This document shows positions 39,955 to 52,409 of a stretch of DNA of 64,000 bases, one piece after another. The notes beneath the pieces are model-generated. The model saw only the letters and a list, made by a program, of their open reading frames with translations. It had not been told where the DNA came from and made no database searches. Positions within the stretch are counted from its first letter, which is position 1; each line of letters opens with the position of its first letter. The DNA comes from Nematopogon swammerdamellus. Lineage: Eukaryota > Arthropoda > Insecta > Lepidoptera > Adelidae. Made by a program: the position numbers and the translations under genes. The DNA lies in assembly GCA_946902875.1 (NCBI GenBank), contig OX336359.1:2976001-3040000 (forward strand), read 5' to 3'.

Positions 39955-40647
39955 CCGTGTGGGGCCGGTACTTCAAAATAATAGCCCCACTGCATCTCTT
40001 CCCGTGCATGTCGTAAAAAGCGACTAAGGAGAAGGTGCCATGCTAAAGGGCGACAGAATAGCCACCTTGCCATAGTCCTTCCACCGAGTCATGCACCAGT
40101 TGGGTCTTCGTGCCTTGCTGCTTGATATTTGTCCGAATACATTGCTAAACGTGGTGGTCGGTATTGTGGTGTAATTTACACGAGTAAGTGCAGAACAACA
40201 CCGATTACTCTGATTACCCCCATTGTTGGGTTACAGCGTGTAACATGTACGTATGTATGAAAATCATCATCAATACTAATAATAAATCTGTAAGGGATGG
40301 TCATGGAGTAAGTTACTTTGTTTAATGAGATTTTGCGTTTGTAGACTCTATGTATGATACTACAACTAAACTGACCTTTTTATTTAGAAATCTTTTCTGT
40401 ATGTATGTATGTATGTTCCTCCATAACTCTTAAACCGATCATCCGAATTCGATGAAACTTAGTACTACAAGCGCATTTAACTACATGGGACGCAGGATAG
40501 GCTAAATAAAGATCCCTTTCGGTCACGCTAAGATGTGGCTCTCATAAAAAACTAATTGTTTTGCGCGCCGAAATAAAGGTACTTACTTACTTTCTTCTTT
40601 TTAAATAAAAATTTCACGCGAGCGAAGCCGCGGGCTGAAGCTAGTAA
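39955..40647 (+). mobile_element. GGGCCGGTAC repeat, then Helitron-like repeat
   Basis: 39957-40250: GTGTGGGGCCGGTACTTC, ACTGCATCTCTTCCC, GGTGGTCGGTATTGTGG, ACAACACCGATTACTC. 40268-40647: ATACTAATAATAAATCTG.., ACCGATCATCCGAATTCG, GAGCGAAGCCGCGGGC..GCTAGTA. Confidence 0.72.
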
Positions 40648-40659
40648 ATAAATAATATT

Positions 40660-41100
40660 CTCGTCCTGTCCGGAACCCTCGCTCGCGGTGACCTACCCGC
40701 ACTTGACCGGTTTTTTGCAAAGGTAAGGAATATACCTAGTGTGCTTCCAAGAATCTCATGCAAGCATAGTCCGTAACCCTACTGTACATGTATACGAGTA
40801 CTTACGATTGACCGGTTTTCCGCAAACGATAGGAGAATTAAATGATGTAATTCCGCCCGAGAGCATATTCCATACAAGCACAGCTTACTATTTACAAAAT
40901 TTTAATTTGAACCTAATAACTTTCATTACTGACTGGGCATTTGTACCAAACATCGGTTTCTCCAGATTGATGTTTTTCGTAAAGCACTGTGAGTTTAGAG
41001 GACTAAGTGCAGAACCTATCAATATTTAATTGCAGGAGTAATATTAAATCAAAAATTATAATTATCTCCTTGACGGGAAGGAGTATTGTATTTTTTATCT
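40660..41100. other. Intron with short repeat remnants
   Basis: 40675-40715 is a worn ACCGGCCAAGTG end (minus). 40950-41000 has the AAACATCGGTTTCTCC motif also seen near 15260. Otherwise nothing supported. Confidence 0.4.
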
Positions 41101-41102
41101 AT

Positions 41103-41428
41103 TAGGTAAAATTATATGCATACCTACACCTGCTGCTTCACCGTTCCGAACCGGTGTAAAACTGTAGGTTTTAGGGACAAGGGAAGGGTCCCTTGTCCCT
41201 TACTAGGCGGTAGGCTCAAATTGTAGCCGACTGGGTCGATACCACCGCACTGGATGTAAGATGGCCGCATAGCAGCCTCGGCTGTGTTCTGCTCTAGTCC
41301 AGTATAGCCAGCAATCCAGGGAAGTCTCCGGTATGGCACCCACTTTCTCGGAGGTGATATTGGCTGATCGGATCATGCGCTTTGGCCCCTCCGACTCAGC
41401 CACCCATACCGGATTACATAAAAAATAT
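41103..41428 (+). mobile_element. tRNA-family SINE body (head lost)
   Basis: ATACCTACACCTGCTGCTTC, CCGTTCCGAACCGGTG, TACTAGGCGGTAGGC, GATACCACCGCACTGG, AAGATGGCCGCATAGC, CAGTATAGCCAGCAATCC, GGCACCCACTTTCTCGG, CCGGATTACATAAAAAAT plus (TA)n. An inverted GGGACAAGGG / CCCTTGTCCC lies at 41173-41202. Confidence 0.85.
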
Positions 41429-41434
41429 ATATAT

Positions 41435-42050
41435 ATATGAATTTTACATGATGAACGACAGGAAACAAGTTGTGTCCGAATTTTCGAGAGCATACTTTGC
41501 GATTTTTTTTTCTATTAGTATGATCAAGTTAATCCTATTGCGTTTTAGGCTATTTGGTTGTATGTAAGCATTATGTCTTTTAGAAAGCTTGATATTTTTT
41601 CTAACATCAAACTCACAATCTAACATAATCTAACATCAAAAGAAAATGTATCCATGTATACTTTTAATTAACTAGTACGTACTTATATGTAGTATAATAT
41701 AGTTTATTATTTATATTCCTTATATTATTTTTTACATACGACTCTCAAACATGCAAAGGTTGACTGGGAGAAATCCCTGTGAGGGATAAGTCCGCCTTTG
41801 CCCCTCATGTAATATATAATTATCGTTTGTTTCTGTAAAATTGTTTTTGGAGGAATAAAGTATTTATATCTATCTATCTATCTATTTCACAGTGGTTCAC
41901 GAGAGGCATCAATCGGGAGGAAACAATTTATAGCAGCGCTGCGCCTTAAATCCGGTTTTTTTATTTGCCTTGGGCCTTGACACTTTCTATGCTTTAAAAT
42001 TAGATACTTCATAACCTTCACTTCTTATTCTGTTTTACCGTCGAATTTTG
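41435..42050. mobile_element. LINE tail with (TCTA)n, and remnants
   Basis: 41755-41885: GGTTGACTGGGAGAAATCC, AAGTCCGCCTTTGCCCC, AATAAAGTATTTATA followed by (TCTA)n, a LINE 3' end with a simple-repeat tail. 41885-41950 repeats the CAATCGGGAGG-type motif. The rest is AT-rich. Confidence 0.6.
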
Positions 42051-43205
42051 TATGGATTCTGCTTTGTTTTTGTATTTAGTATTTATTTACATTTACACAC
42101 ACTATATCACCAAATAGTCATCCACCGGTTTGCAAATCTGCGACTAAAAAAAAAGCAACACTGTTCATCGACAAAAACGAATATCTTTGACCGGGCCACA
42201 AGCGCAGTTGTAGACTGTTTATTTTATCAGTATTTTAAACACACGCACGACACTGTCAAATTTGTTCACATTGATATTATTTACATTGTAACAACACACG
42301 GCCCGTGTATAAACTTTGTAAATAAAATGTTGTACGAATCGAACGGAGCCGGGCGTCCGACTCGCTCGATATTATCTGCGGCCACTGCAAGTTGAGTATG
42401 CTCGCTCGCTGTACAAAAGAGTGAGTTCGAGTTCAAGGCTGTGTTAAACGGTTGCGGTAGATCGTAGAGCGGTTATTTTCCAGGCATAGCATCGCAGCGC
42501 GGTCGCGGCACAGAATAGATATTAGTACTGGCGTACAGAAGCTTCTCTGTACAAACACTCACAAAGAAATAGCTACTCTGCGACGACGCGATAAAGTACA
42601 AATTGACTCACACAGAGCTGCATCTACGGCAAATTCATGCGAACAAATTCATGCATGCGTTAGCGTCACAATTAGTTTCTCACATGGAAGCGTGCAACCT
42701 TCCAGTGATAGTCTTGTTTGATTGGTAATTGTAACATTGTAGATATTGTCTAACTAATGTTATTGGCAATATGATAATATTATTTTTAATCTATGACCTC
42801 CTACTAATATGAATAAATAAATAACTAGAAATAAATAAAACACCTTTCTTCGTCTCTCGTCAATGGAAAAAAAAGACAAGTTTTCATTTTTCTGTTGACT
42901 TTTGCACTCGTCCACTGCACAATAATAGCGGCAGCCCACTGTTTACTTGTGCATTAACCGACACGCCAAGCGGTAGGCACTTAACGCGCGACCTTGAGCG
43001 AGTGACGAAGGCCTGGTCGTGGTGAGGCAATTTGTAGAGAAGCGATTGGCGCGGGCCATTGTTGCAAGTTGCGATAGATTGATACGTCCGCAGTCTGCGC
43101 CGCCCGCCCGCGATGGCTCACGTAGGATATCAAATTCCGGATGGGACGGCATTTTGTCACTTGCTATACAATAGCGCTGGGCTAGTGGGTACCTACCTAC
43201 CATCT
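42050..43205. other. Longest stretch without a recognised repeat
   Basis: 42300-42700 and 42940-43200 are less AT-rich than usual (CATAGCATCGCAGCGCGG, CCTTGAGCGAGTGACG). I find no splice-flanked PDZ-like exon and no inverted ends. A regulatory role cannot be judged from one sequence. Confidence 0.35.
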
Positions 43206-43209
43206 TTTA

Positions 43210-43950
43210 CATATAAGCCTCTTTCTTTATAGCGTGAAATTCGTATTTAAAAAGAAGAATGTAAGTACTGCCCGCCGCTACCGTACCTTTATTTTGTTGC
43301 GTGGAACAATTTGGTTTGCAACAATTTGGCTCATCAAATCTGTTCAGTAGTTATTGCGTGAAAGAGGAACAAGGTCTATACATCCATCCATCCTCACAAA
43401 CTTTCGCGTTTTTAATACCTATTAGTAGGATGCATCCCACTTTGTACCATATGAGTAAGACGTGATTCCACGTAAAAAATTAAGATCATATCAAATTAAA
43501 ATGTTAGCTTTCTATTATAGTGCGGATTCTCGCTTCGCTAATGAGTTTATAGGCACTCGCCCGCTCGCCGCGCCTCCTCCTCCGCCGCCGCCGCCGCCAG
43601 CTGCCACCCGCTCGCTAAATACCTATAGTACTCCGGCGCGCGGACGGAACATATCGGTTTGTATGGGAGCCACATCTTAGCGTAACCGGAACTGAATTTT
43701 ATTTAGCCTAGCCTGTGTCCGTTATAGTTAAATGTGCTTGTACTAACTTTAATCGAATTTGGATGATCGGTTTAAGAGTTATGGAGGAACATACACACAT
43801 GCATACATACAGAAGAGATTTCTAAAAATCATCAATTTTGTTTTAGAATGATACATAGAGTTTACAAACGGAGTAGGTAGGTATCTCATAAGACAAAGTA
43901 ACTTACTCCATGACCATTCCTTACAGATTTATTATTAGTATTGATTCATC
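43210..43950 (-). mobile_element. Helitron-like repeat (minus), rearranged
   Basis: The GAAATTCGTATTTAAAAAG end (43230) and the CTAAAAATCATC..TTACAGATTTATTATTAG end (43945) belong to the CTAATAATAAATC family. About 350 bp of extra sequence between them includes a (CTC)/(CGC) tract (CCTCCTCCTCCGCCGCCG, 43570-43600). Confidence 0.55.
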
Positions 43951-44625
43951 CATCATCCATAGACAGTACACTGCACTCGGATTCGTCATATTTTAACATT
44001 TAACATTTAGCATTTTGCCAGTTCGATTATCACAACGAAGAAGAACTGGCAAGAAACTTCGCTGGATACTTTTTATTTTACGTCCACTTAGTCAACATTT
44101 ACAAAAATGTTTGCCACTGCCGACATAGGTAGTACCTACGAGTCATCACTAAGTATTTCAAAAAAAATTTCACAAAGAAGTACAACATTTTTCCTATAAG
44201 CGTAAACCATTCATGTAAATTGTATGATAGGTTATAGGGTGGCACATGGGTGAAATCAGAATGTGGTTTTGGCGCTAACGCCTCATCATGAAATATGTGC
44301 CCTTATACACACCACACGCCGTATCCCGACAATCAAGGTAAGCAGAGTAATCAGTGTTGTGCTGCAAGTACTCTGTTAAATTACAGCACAAAACCGACCA
44401 ACACGTTTAGCAAAGTATTCGGACAAGATAACTATCAGGCAGCAAGTAAGGCACGAAGGCCCACCTGCTGCATGACTCGGTGGATTGTGCCAAGGTGAGA
44501 GGTGGCTAGCCTGTCGTCCTGATGCAAGGCATCTTGTCCTTATCCCTTAGTCGCCTTTTACGACATGCACGTGGAGAGATGCACTGGGCCTATTCAGTAC
44601 CGGCCACACACAGTACCTTATAATA
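43950..44625 (-). mobile_element. Intron and GGGCCGGTAC repeat
   Basis: 43950-44290 unassigned. 44300-44620 is a GGGCCGGTAC copy on the minus strand (CGTATCCCGACAATCAAGG, AGCACAAAACCGACC, GCATCTTGTCCTTATCCC, GTACCGGCCACACAC). Confidence 0.7.
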
Positions 44626-44629
44626 GCCC

Positions 44630-45265
44630 TTATAATACCTACACAAAACCAAATACGACCAAGCGCCGGCTTAGGGAGGACTGAGGACTGAGGAGTGATA
44701 CATATCCATTGACTTATATATTACTAACGTAAGGACAGGCCTATACGAACTGAGCAAATGGCATCACTTCACTGGATGTCCAAGCGAAGTGACATCCAGT
44801 GGCTTGTCAGTCAGTTGCTGGCTGTCAGTCGGCCATGACGTGTTAGTTGTGTGGGTGTCACTCCTTAATGCCTCATACTTGCGTACTCAAATCGTGCAGG
44901 AACTACAAAAAAGAAAGGGGGAATAACGTACCATAGGTGCGTAAGCCTTATTTTCTTGCATTCAGCGATATTTCCTAATAAAATCTGAATTGACATTTTG
45001 TTTACGCAACATCGCACGCCAGCCGTCACGCCGCCATACAGTACGTGGGCGCTAAGGAAGTAACTTTGTATCAACGTTTATAAAAACAAAATGTGTACGT
45101 GTTATATTTCGATAATTTTTATTTAATATTGAGAATTACGTTAACTAGTGTGAATTAATAATGTATTTATTTAAGCATTATTTTTGTTATGATTTATCTC
45201 AGACGAAATAAAAAAATAAAGATAAAACGCAGCGAACAGCGTAGCTAGGCCGGTTTATATGTGGT
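44630..45265. other. Intron, mostly unassigned
   Basis: A short near-palindrome (GCATCACTTCACTGGATGTC / GACATCCAGTGG) is at 44760-44804. Nothing else supported. Confidence 0.4.
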
Positions 45266-45270
45266 TGTGT

Positions 45271-47513
45271 GGCCAGTGTTGCCATAATGATTCTCCTCAG
45301 TACCCCAATATTATAAAAATGTGTGGCATTTTTTTAAATCTAAGATAATGATAAATGATAAAGATAATTGATAACAACAAGTTGTATTTTAGTAAATGAA
45401 CATGAAAATTTGACATAAAATATCAATCTGCGTCACATGGACATTTTTTGGTCATACATAACTCGGGAACCACTGGTCTTAGACCCACCGTGTTGGTACT
45501 CAAACTTCAGGTTTCGGTGAGATCCATCCATCTGTCACATGAACTTTTGTTTTGGTCATAACTCGAGAACCACTGGTGCTAGACCCATCGTCTTGGTAAT
45601 CAAACTTCAAGTCTCGGTGAGATCAATCCATATGTCACATGAACTTTTGTTTTGGTCATAACTCGAGAACCACTGGTGCTAGACCCATCGTGTTGGTACT
45701 CAAACTTCAAGTCTCAGTGAGATCCATCCATCTGTCATATGAACTTTTGTTTTGGTCATAACTCGAGAACCACTGGTGCTAGACCCACCGTGTTGGTACT
45801 CAAACTTCAAGTCTCTGTGAGATCTATCCATCTGTCATATGAACTTTTGTTTTGGTCATAACTCGAGAACCACTGGTGCTAGACCCACCGTGTTGGTGCT
45901 CAAACTTCAGGTCTTGTTGAGATCTATCCATCTGTCATAAGAACTTTTGTTTTGGTCATAACTCGAGAACCACTGGTGCTAGACCCATCGTGTTGGTACT
46001 CAAACTTCAAGTCTCGGTGAGATCTATCCATCTGTCATATGAACTTTTGTTTTGGTCATAACTCGAGAACCACTGGTGCTAGACCCACCGTGTTGGTGCT
46101 CAAACTTCAGGTCTCGTTGAGATCTATCCATCTGTCATATGAACTTTTGTTTTGGTCATAACTCGAGAACCACTGGTGCTAGACCCACCGTGTGGTTACC
46201 AAAACCTCACGTCTCGGTGAGATCTATCCATCTGTCATATGAACTTTTGTTTTGGTCATAACTCGAGAACCACTGGTGCTAGACCCACCGTGTTGGTGCT
46301 CAAACTTCAAGTCTCGGTGGGATCCATCCATCTGTCACATGAACTTTTGTTTTGGTCATAACTCGAGAACCACTGGTGCTAGACCCGTTGTGTTGGTACT
46401 CAAACTTCAAGTCTCGGTGAGATCCATCCATCTGTCACATAAACTTTTGTTTAGGTCATAGGTGGGTCTAGCACCAGTGGTTCTCGAGTTATGACCAAAA
46501 CAAAAGTTCATATGACAGATGGATAGATCTCACCGAGACTTGAAGTTTGAATACCAACACGGTGGGTCCAGCACCAGTCGTTCTAGAGTTGTGACCAAAA
46601 CAAAAGATCATATGACAGATGGATAGATCTCACCGAGACTTGAAGTTTGAGTACCAACACGGTGGGTCTAGCACCAGTGGTTCTCGAGTTATGGCCAAAA
46701 CAAAAGTTCATGTGACAGATGGATAGGTCTCACAGAGACTTGAAGTTTGAGTACCAACACGATGGGTCTAGCACCAGTGGTTCTCGAGCTATGACCAAAA
46801 CAAAAGTTTATGTGACAGATGGATGGATCTCACCGAGACTTGAAGTTTGAGCACCAACACGGTGGGTCTAGCACCAGTGGTTCTCGAGTTATGACCAAAA
46901 CAAAAGTTCATATGACAGATGGATAGATCTCACCGAGACTTGAAGTTTGAGTGCAAACACGGTGGGTCTAGCACCAGTGGTTCTCGAGTTATGACCAAAA
47001 CAAAAGTTCATATGACAGATGGATGGATCTCACTGAGACTTGAAGTTTGAGTACCAACACGATGGGTCTGAGACCAGCGGTTCTCGAGTTATGGCCAAAA
47101 CAAATTTTCATGTGACAGATGGTTAGATCTCATCGAGACGTCCAGTTTTAGCAGTGCTCGCGATGGATCTAGGACCAGCCGTTCTGGAGATATGACCAAA
47201 ACCAATTTTTAACCGACTTCAATAAAAGGAGGAGGTTCTCAATTCGACTGTATTTTTTTTTATGTAACACATAGTTAGATCCCATCGAGACGTCCAGTTT
47301 TAGCACGAACACGATGGATCTAGGACCAGCCGTTCTCGAGATATGACCAAAACTAATGTTCATGTGACACAGATTGATATTCTATGTCCAATTTTCAATG
47401 ATGAGGTTCATTTACAAATACTATTACACAAGTTGTTATTATTGATAAGAAAACCGCAATTATTTATATAATACTCGTGTACTGGGAATCATTATGGCAA
47501 CACTGGCCTAGGT
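45271..47513. mobile_element. Inverted 100-bp satellite between inverted ends
   Basis: 45441-46460 holds about ten 100-bp units (GAACTTTTGTTTTGGTCATA, ACTCGAGAACCACTGGTGC, AGACCCACCGTGTTGG). At 46460 the order flips and about nine units follow in reverse to 47370. Outer ends are inverted too: GGCCAGTGTTGCCATAATGA at 45271 and TCATTATGGCAACACTGGCC at 47513. A short CGACTTCAATAAAAGGAGG repeat is inserted near 47210-47265. Confidence 0.92.
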
Positions 47514-47519
47514 GTCTTT

Positions 47520-48090
47520 ACGTAAAACGTAGTAGAATTTTTTTCTTTCGAAAAATGCATACTACTTTGTGGCAAGTCTTGCAATTTTGGCATATAAGGA
47601 ACGGGACATTCGGTAGATAGAATGTTAATTTAATAATGCTTATATGTATAATAATAATGATTTTTATTTACTTAATTTAATGAAAGAACACCTATGTCTA
47701 GCAATGCCTTGTCCTCCTCCTTGCAATATCTACTAATGATAATAATTTTCTTATTGCAAAAAGGTAACACTTAAGATAACGTCGGTACAACGCTACTTCG
47801 AACGCTAAAACCGCGGAGCGGCTGGCTGTCTGTCGCAGTTCACGTATTTGTTAAGAGATGGCGCTGCGTCTATCGACGCCCCATATGGCGAGATGAATTT
47901 TTATGGAAGGCCATATCCTTACTTTAGCATATCACTGTACATATCCTAACTTGACGTAGCGTATAGGTATGTATGTAGTATTTTGAAAATAAACTTGTAT
48001 GATATCTTTGTGCAAACAGATGACGGATTTATTTCGTGAATATAATTTATTGTAGAGATGTATTTTTTTATATGTACAGCCACCAATAAG
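47520..48090. other. Intron, nothing recognised
   Basis: AT-rich. 47770-47830 has short GC-richer text (GCTAAAACCGCGGAGCGG). No coding signal. Confidence 0.4.
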
Positions 48091-48092
48091 GT

Positions 48093-49095
48093 GTTTAACG
48101 ACGCCCATGGACATTCGGTCGAATGCGGGTGTTGCGAATGTATGTTTGGAATTTTGTTACTGTTTAGTGTTGGTTTTCTCACAAAATCGTACAACCGACT
48201 AAAATCGTATCGCATTATTCCGAGCGGTTAAAACGCACCCGTTTACGCCGCCTTCAACAATATGCTAAATATTAGATAACACATACACTGCTAGTGATCT
48301 GTCAGCACCTTATTACGCGTAACATTCTCACGCAAAATTCGACCTAACCGCGTTGCATTTAGAAAACATTTCAATTCGCACGTTTTCATCGCTTAGTTCT
48401 TTACCATATTCATCGAATGGAGCGTGAATAATCGTTCGAATTACGAAAAGCGCGCGAATTGTCTAATTAACCGTACGGAACTGACAGATGTTTACCTGTC
48501 TCGCTCGCGCTTACGCACGCCACATTCAGCTGTCTCTTTCGCGCGAGTGTTGCCAAGGTCTTCGAACAAATAAGATATTATGTAGGCACAATATATTTTT
48601 AGCGGCCAGCATCGAACTGATTTCTTCTGGCATTCATCATACACGCTCATTAGCACTTCGAAAAACGCTTTGTGTTGTGTTGTGTGATTTGTGCTGCCTA
48701 GCATGACATTAATAGTGATGAGACTTTGTACAACCTTTTCATACTCACTAATCTACAATGTACCTCAGTAAATAATTGACACTTCAAACGAGAATGATTA
48801 TGAAAAGATTGCATACAGATTCGTATGAATTTTGAAAGAGAACAAAATATGATGACGAATGAATACTTTATAGATTTTGACACATTATCATTGACACATT
48901 GGGGGCCTTTGAAAAAAAAAATAATATCGCGACATGTAGCGCCGCCGAGCCACCCATAAAGTGTCTAACGACGCTCATGGACATGTCGTACGCGGGGATT
49001 GCGAATGCCATGCCGGCCTAACAGGTGCCTATTCTTACCTATCTTGAAGGACCCGAGACTGTACTTGGGAGGAAATGTGTAGGCAGGGAGAGCGT
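48093..49095 (-). mobile_element. Two LINE 3' ends around unassigned DNA
   Basis: 48093-48155: AAGGTGTTTAACGACGCCC, TGCGGGTGTTGCGAATG. 48955-49095: AAAGTGTCTAACGACGC, GGGATTGCGAATGCC, GCCGGCCTAACAGGTGCC, TGAAGGACCCGAGACTG. Both are the minus-strand form of the GVVRHL LINE end. 48160-48950 is unassigned; the frames there have no features. Confidence 0.6.
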
Positions 49096-49099
49096 TTCA

Positions 49100-49960
49100 G
49101 AGTTATCAAACGGTTATTGAGAGACTATAGCATTCTAGTGGACACGGTGCGACCGCGTCTGCGCATGCGTGCAAAATATCCTTGGCGTGCAAGGCAGAAA
49201 TGGCTACAGAACCCTCCGCGTGTCAGATGCTCGCTTCATCCGAACCAAAATCGCCTCAACTTTAAGATATGACACAAATATAATCAAATAACAAAGCCCC
49301 TTTGAGTCAAAATTAAATGAACGTTGTTGGTACAGTCGCACCAGAAGTAGAGATTGGTCGATAGGACTTTTTCAAATGTTCACTTTTTTTAAAAAGTAGC
49401 GTTTCTTTGGTCACTTATTAAACCAGTTAATGAAAAAAGGTTCTATCTAGAAATATACTATGCTTACTTTTGATTCTAGAATATTTACGGAGTAGGTACA
49501 CCCTCCCCCATTGTTACGAAGGCATTGTTGTTTTTTAGCGAAAGTTCTTCTCAAATGCAAATTCGTTTTTAGCTGGCTTATCTTGATTTTCATCATCTCA
49601 ATCCGCCCTGTCTCGTGGCTGCTCCGACGGCTCCGTTCGCGTTAAATTTAGCGATCCCTGTTATGTCCCGATCTTAAATTATGCCAGATTGCATTAGTGG
49701 TGATTGCATGTAAAACGGGTGTGTCGTTCTCGAGTTGTTTCATGTAAAAACGCATTCGATTTTGCATTACACGAAGTGACTTTAGGGTGGCATACTAGAG
49801 ATTAGAGAAACGGAAAGGACGTATTATATAAAGTACTTTAAAATCATGGCGAGTAATTCATGTAATATTAGGTACATGGACGCAAAGCAAAGTGACGAAA
49901 ATTCGCCAACCGAGTTCTCTACCGATCCCACTGCTCAGCTCAAATGAATAATGGCGTGAT
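49100..49960. other. Intron, nothing recognised
   Basis: No repeat or splice-supported exon that I can name. Confidence 0.4.
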
Positions 49961-49966
49961 ACTATA

Positions 49967-50416
49967 CAGGGTGTTAAAACGGCGAGTACATTAATTTCGC
50001 CAGCGCAATCCTCATGTTTTTCCTAGCCAAAAAATCGAATAAAGTTTTTCTCTAAAGTGTCTAGTCTTCGAGATATGAATTTTTGAAAAGTATGTTTTCG
50101 TCTAGTGTAATTTGACGCGTTGTTGCCGCTCCGCACCCTCCGCCTGCCGACCTCCAGTCCTCCACTCACAAAGCTAACCCCCGCCCCTCCCGCCAACACC
50201 TCCGTCTGAGGCGCTCATGTCTCACCCGCTCTTCCCCTCTCCGTGCCGCCCTGTTGTGATTAGATAATTTTTACACTAAAATAATCAATTAGTTTGTATG
50301 AAAACTGTAACTTTTTATTTAAAGGGAATTCAGAAAAAAGTTATTTGACTTTTTTGTTACTCTTGATCCCAATAATCATTTCCTAAATTTAATGTACTCG
50401 CCGTTTTTACACCCTG
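49967..50416. mobile_element. 450-bp mariner-type MITE
   Basis: CAGGGTGTTAAAACGGCG-AGTACATTAA at the left and TTAATGTACTCGCCG-TTTTTACACCCTG at the right; TA at 49965-49966 and 50417-50418. A C-rich stretch (CCGCACCCTCCGCCTGCC) sits in the middle. Confidence 0.88.
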
Positions 50417-50559
50417 TATAGCCTAAATGTTAGAACCAAAATTATGCCATATTATATTTCTGAAAACTCCATCCGAATTGGTTCACTATTGACATGGAAT
50501 CCATATTGTAATGTCTTACCTGTGCCATTTGCAAAAATCTACCGTCATTTTTAATGTAC

Positions 50560-51320
50560 TTCCGGCATACCCAAGGACGTAGCCAGGTACAGGCAGGGGG
50601 GGCCGCTGCCCCCATCTAGCAGGATGTGGGTAAGTGCTCGGAGTGATCCCGAACGGAAGAATAAATAAGTTTTTTTTTATGGGAAGCACGACATAACGCG
50701 TGCTCCAGACTAACGCAGGGGTAAAGGCAAGGGGCTTTTAAGCAATGTTACATTATTAAAAAAATCATCATTCAAAAAGCACAGTCCAATGTTCTTTTGC
50801 TGTTGAATCAGCTCGTCTCTGGAACCAACTCCCTGCCACTCTCCGTACTTCCGCTTCCCACAATATTTTCAAATCCCGTTTGAGGGAACATATGTTTTCA
50901 AACCCTTAATGTTTCCATGTGTGTTATCGCTTGTTTAGAAACTGCATTAGGTATGTATGTATGTATTTGTTTATATTGCGTATATGTATATGTACTTTTG
51001 AACTTGTATGTATGTAAATCACGAATGTATTTAGTTGTATGTTATTACTATTATCTATGTTTTATTGTTTAGTTTTGTACTCTTAAAAAAAAATATCTCA
51101 TTTAATTTTCCGCACTACCCATCTACCCTACTCACAATCTCAGGTATGACTGGCAGATAATGCCCTTAAGCTTTAAGTCCGCCTTTTGTCACTTTTTGTG
51201 CAATAAAGTATATTTTCATTTCATTTCATTTCATTTCATTTCATTTCATTTCATTTCATTTCATTTCATTTCATTTCATTTCATTTCATTTCATTTCATT
51301 TCATTTCATTTCATTTCATT
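50560..51320 (+). mobile_element. LINE 3' end with (CATTT)n tail
   Basis: 50805-50910 encodes ESARLWNQLPATLRTSA and HNIFKSRLREHMFSNP, the C-terminus of another non-LTR reverse transcriptase. The 3' UTR has GTATGACTGGCAGATAATGC, AAGTCCGCCTTTTGTC and AATAAAGTATATT, then more than 20 CATTT units (51213-51320). Confidence 0.85.
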
Positions 51321-52155
51321 AAATTGTGATTGATTGATTTTAAAGAAAAGTCACAAAGTTTCTGCCAATACTACCATTTAGAATCCTCCGTTTATGGAGC
51401 CGAACAATGGTATAAAGTCCAAACTATGGAATGCCAAGAGAATACGTCCATCTAGCGTCCATCTAACGTCCAATAGCGTCGACCAAGAACACAAAGATTG
51501 ATTGTGTACTTGATAAAATAAATATTTATTTCCATTAAAAAATAAACGTATTTACCTATTAGTTTCCCTTGTCTGCCCCCCTCTGATCAAAATCCTGGCT
51601 ACGCCCTTGGGCATACCACTATCTCACGAACCGCTTAACCAATCCCAGCAATCCATGCGTCAGGTGATCCACCTAAAATTTGTTTCCGTCCGTAAAAAAA
51701 AATCTCTTTCTGAAATAATGTTTTTTTTTAAATCGGTTCAACGGTTTCGAAAAAAAAAGGAAAAAGACTTTAAGTTGAGAGGGCATATCTCGGAAACTGC
51801 TGATCCCAGCCTATTAATTCCCATATGGAAAATGATAAGTCTCGTCAACTTAAACTTTTTTTTAGTGCATATCTCTGAAACTACTGACTCCAGACTGCTC
51901 ATCCGCTGGAGGAAATGATAGGTCTCGACGAGATGATTTTTTTTAGGTTTTTTTTTAGTTTTTAGTTTTCTTTTTATTATTGTTTTTTGTACTTACGCGA
52001 TTATTATATGTCTGCCCATGATTCCATGTCTATGTCTACCGGTAGTCCCACGACTACCAGGGCATTATTACAAAATTTCAAAAAAAATTCTTATACATTC
52101 TTCTTTTCCGGAATAATGAAAAAAATTCTAATTCTAGAGAACTTTGCGCGTGTGG
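51321..52155. other. Intron with a worn repeat
   Basis: 51780-51930 has two units of about 80-90 bp (GGCATATCTCGGAAACTGC.. and GTGCATATCTCTGAAACTAC..). The style matches satellite-like DNA-transposon interiors. Nothing else. Confidence 0.4.
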
Positions 52156-52159
52156 GTGG

Positions 52160-52388
52160 TATTGTGCCACCAGTATGTTATGATGATACGTGGAAAATAT
52201 GCGCAACTGTTCGCATTCCTAAGAATGGACGTGAACTTTTGGTCGAAAGTTTTTCGATAATTGTATGACCTAATAACCTAAATTATCGACCAACTTTCGA
52301 CCAAAAGTTCACGTCCCTTCTTAGGAATGCAGACAGTTGCGCACATTTGCCACGTATCATACATAACATCCTGGTGGCACTATACATG
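52160..52388. mobile_element. Palindromic MITE of about 230 bp
   Basis: Left TATTGTGCCACCAGTATG..GAAAGTTTTTCGATAATT and right AATTATCGACCAACTTTCG..CCTGGTGGCACTATA pair over about 105 bp around a short loop (GTATGACCTAATAACCTA). Confidence 0.85.
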
Positions 52389-52409
52389 GTAAATACACAT
52401 CTCTCAACA

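Noticed and set aside
43566..43605. Poly-proline coding tract
   Set aside because: A CCG/CTC microsatellite within a rearranged repeat; no exon structure.
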